A stretch of 12,199 nucleotides of DNA from Desulfonema limicola (GTDB lineage: Bacteria > Desulfobacterota > Desulfobacteria > Desulfobacterales > DYRC01): assembly GCA_020718925.1 (NCBI GenBank), contig DYRC01000102.1:1-12199 (forward strand), read 5' to 3'. The translations under genes and the position numbers were made by a program. Positions 6,648 to 12,199 of the stretch are shown here, piece after piece; within the stretch, counting starts at the first letter, position 1, and every line of letters begins with the position of its first letter. The notes under the pieces were generated by a model. It had not been told where the DNA came from and searched no databases. It was given only the letters and a program-made list of their open reading frames with translations.

Positions 6648-7577
6648 ATGAGCAATGCGGATTATGATCTGATTATTATCGGCGGAGGTCCCGCGGGGCT
6701 GACTGCCGGACTTTACGCTGCTCGCGCCCGCTTAAAGGTCATTCTGATTGAAAAAGTTGTGCCGGGTGGACAAATCGTGGTTACAGACTGGATAGAAAAT
6801 TATCCCGGATTTCCCGACGGCATCAGCGGCGCGGAACTGACTCAGCGCATGACAGAACAGGCACAACGTTTCGGGCTTGAAATCGAAGGCGATGAAGTGG
6901 TATCTGTTGATTTTTCCGGATCAATCAAAAAACTGACGCTCTCTGACAGAACCATCAGCAGTTATGCGGTGATCATTGCCAGCGGCGCGTCTCCCAAAAG
7001 AATCGGCGTTCCCGGCGAAGATGCGTATTACGGACGGGGGCTTTCCACCTGCGCCACCTGCGATGGTCCGTTTTACAAAGATAAAATTGTGGCGGCAATC
7101 GGCGGCGGAAATACTGCCATTCAGGAAAGCCTGTTTTTAACCAAATTCGCCAAAAAGGTCTATATTATTCACCGGCGCGATAAACTCCGGGCTGAGAGCA
7201 TTCTTCAGGAAAGAGCCTTTGCCAGCGATAAGATTGAATTTGTCTGGGATTCGGTGGTTACGGGCTTTACCGGGGCAAAGACATTGGAAAAAGCAGTTGT
7301 CCGAAATGTCAGAACCGGCGAAACCCAAGAACTTCCCGTAAATGGCTGTTTTATCTGGATCGGTATTGCGCCGAATGCGGATTTTCTGGGTGAGAGCATC
7401 CGCCGTGATCCATTCGGCTTTATTATTGCCGATGAGCGAATGCAGACATCGGTTCCGGGCGTATTTGTGGCAGGCGATGTGCGGAATACGCCCCTGCGTC
7501 AGATTGCTACGGCTATCGGAGATGCGGCAATTGCTGCGGCATCTGCGGAGCATCATATTCAGCATCTTAAAGGATAA
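6648..7577 (+). CDS. trxB: Thioredoxin reductase
   Basis: A low-molecular-weight flavoprotein disulfide reductase of 309 residues that transfers electrons from NADPH through FAD to thioredoxin. Visible in order are the FAD-binding GGGPAG (12-17), the redox-active CATC (135-138), the NADPH-binding GGGNTA (152-157), HRRDKLRA (175-182), whose arginines normally bind the 2'-phosphate of NADPH, and the C-terminal FAD motif FVAGDVR (273-279) with RQIATAIGDAA. Length is normal. AAGGA lies just upstream of the start. It is cotranscribed with trxA. Confidence 0.96.
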   Translation: MSNADYDLIIIGGGPAGLTAGLYAARARLKVILIEKVVPGGQIVVTDWIENYPGFPDGISGAELTQRMTEQAQRFGLEIEGDEVVSVDFSGSIKKLTLSDRTISSYAVIIASGASPKRIGVPGEDAYYGRGLSTCATCDGPFYKDKIVAAIGGGNTAIQESLFLTKFAKKVYIIHRRDKLRAESILQERAFASDKIEFVWDSVVTGFTGAKTLEKAVVRNVRTGETQELPVNGCFIWIGIAPNADFLGESIRRDPFGFIIADERMQTSVPGVFVAGDVRNTPLRQIATAIGDAAIAAASAEHHIQHLKG

Positions 7578-7610
7578 TATTCAGGCTGGCATTTTTTAAT
7601 GAAAAAGATT

Positions 7611-7635
7611 CAATGACAAATACGATTCGTCATTG
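7611..7635. repeat. Inverted repeat after trxB
   Basis: CAATGAC (7611-7617) and GTCATTG (7629-7635) form a 7-bp stem with an 11-base loop containing a further small palindrome. No T-run follows, so it is at most a weak terminator for trxAB. The rest of the 247-base gap before ilvA (7578-7824) shows no convincing gene, T-box or other leader; a weak second inverted repeat (TCATCC 7734-7739 with GGATGA 7761-7766) is present. Confidence 0.35.
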
Positions 7636-7824
7636 ATTATCATCTGACATCAGTTCACGGATGAATAAAAACAGGCAATCAGTTTCTGATTTTCCGGTCA
7701 GGCTTCCGACGGTAATTGCGGGAAGTCTGTTGTTCATCCGTTGCTGTTGTCCGGGATGCAGGATGAGATAAATTATTTTTACTTGTAATATCTCATCAAA
7801 ATAAAAGACTGGATTGAAAGCAAT

Positions 7825-9021
7825 ATGATAGAACACATTCAGAACGCCGCAAAGCTTATCCGGCATGGTATCATCCGCACCCCGATGGTCTGTTCGCCGA
7901 CCATCAGCAAAATGTTTGATGCTGAGGTTTATCTTAAATTGGAAAATCTTCAGCGAACCGGCTCGTTTAAAATTCGGGGCGCAACTTACAAACTCTTAAC
8001 GCGGCAAAATGAGATCGGCGCCGGGGGCGTGGTTGCAGCTTCGGCAGGAAATCATGCCCAAGGCGTTGCACTTGCCGCGCATCAGGCTGGCATTGCGGCT
8101 ACGATTGTCATGCCGGAATGGGCTTCGATTTCCAAGCAGGAAGCTACCCGGAATTACGGCGGCGAGATCGTTTTATTCGGGCAGAGCCTTGAAGAAAGCC
8201 TTCAGAAAGCGCGTGAATTGGCAGAACAGGGCAAGACTTTCATTCATCCCTTTGACGATGCGGATATTGTTACCGGACAGGGAACTATCGGGCTTGAAAT
8301 CCTTGAAGATTTGAACGATACGGATATTGTCCTTGTTCCGATTGGCGGGGGCGGGCTGATTTCCGGCATTGCAACAGCAATAAAGCAGACAAAGCCGCAG
8401 GTGAAAGTTATCGGCGTTCAGGCAGCGGCTTGTCCGTCCGCGCTCACCTCCCGGCAAAACAACGCCATAACGCGGGTGGATTCAAAAACGTCTTTGGCGG
8501 ACGGCATCACGGTCAAGCAGCCGGGCGCGATGAATTTTGAGTTGATTGAAAAATATGTGGATGAGATTGTAACCGTAGAAGAAGAACACATTGCCGCAGC
8601 GATTCTGATGCTGCTGGAGCGCAAAAAAGTTCTGGCAGAAGGCGCAGGCGCAGTACCGCTTGCCGCATTGCTCAACGGCTCTGTTGTGATTCCGGCGGGA
8701 AGCAAAGTTGTTCTGGTCATCAGCGGCGGAAATGTGGACAGCCCGTTGCTGGGGCGCATCATTGCCAAAGGAATGCTGAATAAAGGGCGGATTATGCGGA
8801 TTTATGTGCGCTTAAGCGATACGCCCGGCTCGCTTGCCGGATTGCTTGCGCTGATTGCCCGAATGAAAGCCAATGTGCTGCATATCTACCATGATCGCAA
8901 TGTCAGAGACCTTCCCATCAATATCAGTTCTGTGGAATTGGAACTTGAAACGCGCAGCATGGAGCATATCCACGAAATCAGAAGTGAGCTGCTCAGAGCC
9001 GGATATGAGATAATAATTTAG
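7825..9021 (+). CDS. ilvA: Threonine ammonia-lyase with C-terminal ACT domain
   Basis: A PLP-dependent fold-type II enzyme converting threonine to 2-oxobutanoate and ammonia, the first step towards isoleucine. At 398 residues it belongs to the roughly 400-residue form with one ACT domain rather than the longer E. coli IlvA with two regulatory domains. The PLP lysine is K49 in GSFKIRGA; SAGNHAQG (73-80) contacts the substrate carboxylate; GGGGL (174-178) holds the cofactor phosphate; ISGGN (299-303) lies near the PLP ring. Residues ~325-398 form the ACT domain (RIYVRLSDTPGSLAGLLALI), expected to bind an amino-acid effector. The ATG at 7825 has no strong ribosome binding site, but the family N-terminus fits. 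The methyltransferase gene begins 4 bases after the stop. A catabolic (TdcB-like) or serine-deaminating role is possible. Confidence 0.93.
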   Translation: MIEHIQNAAKLIRHGIIRTPMVCSPTISKMFDAEVYLKLENLQRTGSFKIRGATYKLLTRQNEIGAGGVVAASAGNHAQGVALAAHQAGIAATIVMPEWASISKQEATRNYGGEIVLFGQSLEESLQKARELAEQGKTFIHPFDDADIVTGQGTIGLEILEDLNDTDIVLVPIGGGGLISGIATAIKQTKPQVKVIGVQAAACPSALTSRQNNAITRVDSKTSLADGITVKQPGAMNFELIEKYVDEIVTVEEEHIAAAILMLLERKKVLAEGAGAVPLAALLNGSVVIPAGSKVVLVISGGNVDSPLLGRIIAKGMLNKGRIMRIYVRLSDTPGSLAGLLALIARMKANVLHIYHDRNVRDLPINISSVELELETRSMEHIHEIRSELLRAGYEIII

Positions 9022-9025
9022 ATTT

Positions 9026-9976
9026 ATGGCAAAAAAACAAGATGAGAACCGTCATAAAGCAAAGCCTTTTTTAAAATGGGCGGGCGGAAAAAAGCAGATG
9101 CTCAGTCAGTTTGAACAATATTATCCGCCCGAAATCCGAGCCGGTAAAATTGAGAAATATATTGAGCCGTTTATCGGCGGCGGTGCGGTGTTTTTTGAAA
9201 TTATGAAAAAATTCAATATCCGATATGCCTATATTTCCGATATAAACAAAGACCTGATTTTAGCTTATCAGGTTATTCAGCAGCAGCCGTATCGTTTATC
9301 GGAATTTTTGGAACAATATCAGCAGCAATATAATAATATGAATGAACAGGATCGCAAATGTCTGTTTTTATCTGTAAGAAAACAGTATAATTCCGGGCGG
9401 TTTGAAATTAATTATGAAAAATTATCAGATAACTGGATACAACGAGCCGCACAGCTTATTTTTCTGAATAAAACCTGTTTTAACGGGCTGTTCCGCTTAA
9501 ATTCAAAAGGCGAGTTCAATGTCCCATTCGGCAGATACAAAAATCCGACTATCTCAGATCAGGATAATATTTTATCGGTTTCCGAAGTGTTGCAGAAAAC
9601 AGACATTCGGATTTCTGCGTATGATAGCTGTTTTGATATGGCTGATGAAAAGAGTTTTGTTTATCTTGATCCGCCTTACAGACCTATCAGCAAAACAGCA
9701 AGCTTTACAAATTATTCAGGTTTCGGGTTCAGTGAACAGGAGCAGATTAATTTATCTTATTTTTTCAAAAAAATGGATAAAGAAAAACGATCCGGATTGA
9801 TGTTGAGCAATTCCGATCCGAAAAACAACAATCCCGATGATAATTTTTTTGAGGAAATCTACGATGGTTACAATATATATCGGCTCTGTGCCAACAGAAT
9901 GATAAACTGTCAGGCGGATAAACGGGGGCTGATTAACGAATTGCTTATTACTAATTATGAAAGTGGTGAGTGTTAA
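9026..9976 (+). CDS. Dam/DpnII-type N6-adenine DNA methyltransferase
   Basis: A group-alpha adenine-N6 methyltransferase of 316 residues that transfers a methyl group from S-adenosylmethionine to adenine in a short DNA site. It shows FLKWAGGK (15-22), the AdoMet-binding EPFIGGGAVFF (47-57), the conserved NKTCFNGLFRLN region (148-159) with GEFNVPFG, and the catalytic DPPY (215-218), ending in the family's RMINCQADKRG and ELLITNY. The intervening 60-145 holds the variable recognition part. GATC is the commonest target in this family but cannot be read from sequence. The gene is visibly more AT-rich than ilvA and trxB, which suggests transfer. It starts 4 bases after ilvA and lacks a clear ribosome binding site, so it is probably translated by coupling. 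No cognate endonuclease gene adjoins it, so it may be a solitary regulator or defence methylase. Confidence 0.9.
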   Translation: MAKKQDENRHKAKPFLKWAGGKKQMLSQFEQYYPPEIRAGKIEKYIEPFIGGGAVFFEIMKKFNIRYAYISDINKDLILAYQVIQQQPYRLSEFLEQYQQQYNNMNEQDRKCLFLSVRKQYNSGRFEINYEKLSDNWIQRAAQLIFLNKTCFNGLFRLNSKGEFNVPFGRYKNPTISDQDNILSVSEVLQKTDIRISAYDSCFDMADEKSFVYLDPPYRPISKTASFTNYSGFGFSEQEQINLSYFFKKMDKEKRSGLMLSNSDPKNNNPDDNFFEEIYDGYNIYRLCANRMINCQADKRGLINELLITNYESGEC

Positions 9977-9984
9977 GAACTACA

Positions 9985-10079
9985 CGGCAATAAATTGCCG
10001 CGCTATTACGGGTTATCCCTACAGGATAAAAAAAGTCCCGTAGGGACGACACATAATAGCCCGGAAATTTATTTCCGGG
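9985..10079. repeat. Nested inverted-repeat element between the methyltransferase gene and maf
   Basis: Four small hairpins are packed into 95 bases. End hairpins: CGGCAA/TTGCCG (9985-9990, 9995-10000) and CCCGGAAA/TTTCCGGG (10060-10067, 10072-10079), each with a 4-base loop. Inner hairpins: TTATCC/GGATAA (10013-10018, 10024-10029) and GTCCC/GGGAC (10035-10039, 10043-10047). The two ends also pair with each other (GCTATTA 10002-10008 with TAATAGC 10054-10060), as do TCCCTAC (10017-10022 region) and GTAGGGA (10040-10046). This looks like a non-coding palindromic repeat able to form a cruciform. It may also end transcription of the methyltransferase gene. Confidence 0.7.
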
Positions 10080-10102
10080 ATGGATGAGGATGATTTTATC
10101 AT

Positions 10103-10714
10103 ATGAATACAGTTCCTATCATTTTGGCGTCTAAATCTCCGCGCCGCCGCTATCTTCTGAAGCAGGCGGGACTTTTATTTTCGGTCATTCCCAGCGAATT
10201 TGATGAAAGCAGCATTCCGATCACTTCGCCGGAAAGCTATGTAAAAATTCTTGCCGAATGCAAAGCCGGAGAAATTTCGGAAAAACACCCGGATAAATGG
10301 ATTATCGGCGCAGATACCATTGTGGTTATCAACAATGCGATTCTGGGCAAACCCGGTTCACGCGATGAGGCAAGAACCATGCTCAGACAACTCAGCGGTC
10401 AGACGCATCAGGTTTTTACAGGATATGCGATTCTGTGCAAAGCCGCAGGCAAAAAATTTTCCGAAACCGTGAAAACCGATGTGCTGTTCAAAAAATTAAG
10501 CGATGAGGAAATCGAATGGTATATCCGCACCAAAGAGCCGTTTGACAAAGCCGGGGCTTACGCCATTCAGGGCTTGGGAACTTTTCTGGTCAGAAGCGTC
10601 AACGGCTCTTACACCAATGTCGTGGGGCTGCCGGTCTGCGAAGTTTTTGAGTTTCTGATTAAAGAAGGCTTGGTAGGATTTGCACAACCCTCAACGTCTC
10701 AAGGCTCACCATAA
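10103..10714 (+). CDS. maf: Maf-family nucleoside triphosphate pyrophosphatase
   Basis: A 203-residue Maf/YhdE-type house-cleaning enzyme that hydrolyses non-canonical or excess nucleoside triphosphates (typically dTTP/UTP and modified pyrimidines) to monophosphates, and is linked to septum control in some bacteria. It has ILASKSPRR (7-15), the metal-binding GADT (69-72), LGKPGSRDEA (81-90), KAGAYAIQG (149-157), and GSYTNVVGLP (168-177). These fit the dTTP/UTP subgroup. A GAGGA ribosome binding site is 12 bases upstream, a little long. The family core ends near residue 190; the last ~12 residues are a Ser/Gly/Pro-rich tail read through the end of the convergent restriction gene (56-base overlap). 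Confidence 0.94.
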   Translation: MNTVPIILASKSPRRRYLLKQAGLLFSVIPSEFDESSIPITSPESYVKILAECKAGEISEKHPDKWIIGADTIVVINNAILGKPGSRDEARTMLRQLSGQTHQVFTGYAILCKAAGKKFSETVKTDVLFKKLSDEEIEWYIRTKEPFDKAGAYAIQGLGTFLVRSVNGSYTNVVGLPVCEVFEFLIKEGLVGFAQPSTSQGSP

Positions 10715-12199
10715 TCACTTTTCCGATCAGCCGGACAATATACTGCGGATCATCCGGGCGATTCGGATCATTCACAATGCCGCTCCGTTTATCGGTTTTC
10801 ACCTGATACTGGTCAGTAATCCATTCCAATGCCGAGCGGTTGCCGAGACGGTATTCATAAACTTCTTTCGGAATGCCGGAAAGCGTCAGGAAATTGTTGT
10901 AAATAATCGCGGTTTTATCTTTTGAAAGCCGCATCTTTTCAACGCGCCAGTCAAGCTTTTCATCAGGAGTTTCAATCAGTTGTAACGGAAATTCCGGCTG
11001 ATTCTCATAATTGACATGCAAATCCGCAAGTTTTCTGCCTGCGTCTGCAAATATCTGAAAATCCGGTGAAAACGGAATGCGGGGAAGTTCGCGCTTTAAA
11101 TTGGCGGCGTATTTCTCGCGGTATTGCGGACAATGCAGAAGTCCGTAAATATAATGGAAAATATCCCATTTTGAGATAGAGTTATTCTTGTATCGCTTTC
11201 TGAATTTTTTCAACGCCCAGTCAGTTATGTTTTCCTGCCGATTTGAACCGTCTTCATTGTAGGTATAAAATGGGAAGCATTGCACAGGTTCTACAACTAA
11301 ACTAAGATTAGGAATGTTATTGCTTACAAGTGAAATAAAAGGGATCCTTGAACCAACTCCGCTGACACAGATTATCTGATTTTCAGATTCTGTTTGAATT
11401 GTAGGCAAAATATGAGGAAATTGATATACTTCCTCATTCAGGATTCTGTCAAAAAAAAGATGATTTTTTACAAATGGACGATATAACGAGTCTCTGATCT
11501 TTGCTAAGTCAGATTCGGCATATTTTCCACGTTTCAGATCCAGTTTCAGATCCCTGCTCCAACTGATTTTTGTATCATCATAATTCACAAAATCATCAAC
11601 ATCCGGCTTGGATGAAAGCCTGCTCCATCTGAAAACATGCTCGTTATAAACATCTGTCATCTGTTGTATATTTTTTGCAAGATCATCTTTGTTGAAGTTG
11701 TACGTCCAAACATCTCTGTTGGTTTTGACACCGTTGCTGTAATTTTTAAAAATCATATTCTGAGCTGATTTTCCCTTTGTCTCTTTTTCTCCCAAAGGCA
11801 GAAATGTTTCAAAATCAGCCCGCAAGCCTTCCGTAAGCCATACATGATTTTCATCCGGCTCTATATTTTCCCATGCAATATTTCCCCGATGGACTTTTTC
11901 ATACAGAAACTCAAATTTCCGATCTTTTTTCCAAGCAGCACTCAGTTTGAAGTAAAATATTCCTTTCTTTTCCGAAGTTTGTTTCTTGATGAAAAGATTA
12001 ATGCTTACACCTACACGGATACCGAAAATGTTGGAATCTGATACTTCCGGTCCTTTTCTTACATTGCCTCCCAAATCCAGAATATAAGCAATATCGAATT
12101 CTTGCATCAAGTTTTTTCTCATCCCGTCAAATGCGATACCGTCAATAAAGCTGTTATTTGTGATAAACGCCACAATCCCTTCGCCGTTTTCCCTTATCT
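10659..12199 (-). CDS. Type ISP restriction-modification enzyme, C-terminal part (partial at window edge)
   Basis: The open frame runs off the right edge without a start: codons upstream of the GTG at 12173 continue in frame (…ENGEGIVAFITNNSF). Only the last 512 residues are in the window. GIVAFITNNSFIDG and YILDLGGN match the end of the N6-adenine methyltransferase domain of single-chain type ISP enzymes (LlaGI/LlaBIII type), whose NPPY motif would lie further upstream outside the window. The rest resembles the target recognition domain of that family: SLYRPFVKNHLFFDRILN, WDIFHYIYGLLHCPQYREKY, ANLKRELPRIPF and, near the end, EWITDQYQV with IVNDPN. Such proteins combine an Mrr-like nuclease, a translocating helicase, a methylase and a recognition domain in one polypeptide; the first two are not visible here. 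The middle is AT-rich compared with ilvA or trxB. The 3' end overlaps maf by 56 bases. Confidence 0.88.
   Translation of the reverse strand, partial: IRENGEGIVAFITNNSFIDGIAFDGMRKNLMQEFDIAYILDLGGNVRKGPEVSDSNIFGIRVGVSINLFIKKQTSEKKGIFYFKLSAAWKKDRKFEFLYEKVHRGNIAWENIEPDENHVWLTEGLRADFETFLPLGEKETKGKSAQNMIFKNYSNGVKTNRDVWTYNFNKDDLAKNIQQMTDVYNEHVFRWSRLSSKPDVDDFVNYDDTKISWSRDLKLDLKRGKYAESDLAKIRDSLYRPFVKNHLFFDRILNEEVYQFPHILPTIQTESENQIICVSGVGSRIPFISLVSNNIPNLSLVVEPVQCFPFYTYNEDGSNRQENITDWALKKFRKRYKNNSISKWDIFHYIYGLLHCPQYREKYAANLKRELPRIPFSPDFQIFADAGRKLADLHVNYENQPEFPLQLIETPDEKLDWRVEKMRLSKDKTAIIYNNFLTLSGIPKEVYEYRLGNRSALEWITDQYQVKTDKRSGIVNDPNRPDDPQYIVRLIGKVIMVSLETLRVVQILPSLL

Noticed and set aside
7578..7824. Possible amino-acid attenuator or T-box leader before ilvA
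   Set aside because: No leader peptide rich in Ile/Val/Leu/Thr, no T-box motif and no terminator hairpin with T-run could be seen.
7630..7866. 78-residue minus-strand ORF in the trxB-ilvA gap
   Set aside because: It overlaps the ilvA start, lacks a ribosome binding site, and its composition shows no recognisable domain; most likely chance.

Overview
The window looks like a chromosomal segment of a Gram-negative anaerobe, most plausibly a Desulfobacterota (Desulfobacterales-type) bacterium. This is inferred from gene content and style: a Kdo-modifying lipopolysaccharide gene, an enlarged GlmS-like protein, an exported OsmC-like protein, compact trxA-trxB, and scattered GC-rich palindromic repeats. 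No rRNA or other definitive marker is present, so the taxonomy is tentative. I found no tRNA, rRNA, CRISPR array or insertion sequence.

Layout. (1) 1-4817: a GC-rich palindromic repeat, then a two-gene plus-strand operon. It holds a close KdnB homologue (Kdo 8-oxidase of 8-amino-Kdo synthesis) and, 4 bases later, a 1187-residue GlmS-like amidotransferase/isomerase about twice the usual length. A strong stem-loop terminator ends the operon. (2) 4845-6161: a small plus-strand ORF with a good ribosome binding site, running into the 3' end of a minus-strand exported OsmC-like gene. Next comes a minus-strand gene for a small Gly/Asn-rich plus helical protein of unknown function. (3) 6244-7577: a near-consensus sigma70 promoter driving trxA and trxB. 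(4) 7825-10714: ilvA (threonine ammonia-lyase with ACT domain), a Dam-type adenine methyltransferase 4 bases behind it, a nested inverted-repeat element, and maf. (5) 10659-12199: the C-terminal part of a minus-strand type ISP restriction-modification enzyme that continues beyond the window and overlaps the maf 3' end.

How it works together. kdnB and the GlmS-like gene fit cell-envelope amino-sugar metabolism (lipid A/inner-core decoration). trxA-trxB form a complete NADPH-dependent disulfide reductase system. The Dam-type methyltransferase and the ISP enzyme are locally AT-rich and look like an acquired DNA-modification/defence zone wrapped around the housekeeping gene maf.

The most unusual item is the expanded GlmS-like protein. 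It keeps, at matching spacing, every catalytic residue I could align, yet it carries large insertions in at least three places. It also has about 205 residues after the sequence that is normally the catalytic C-terminal tail. Its gene additionally carries two in-frame copies, in opposite orientations, of the GC-rich palindromic repeat found at the start of the window.
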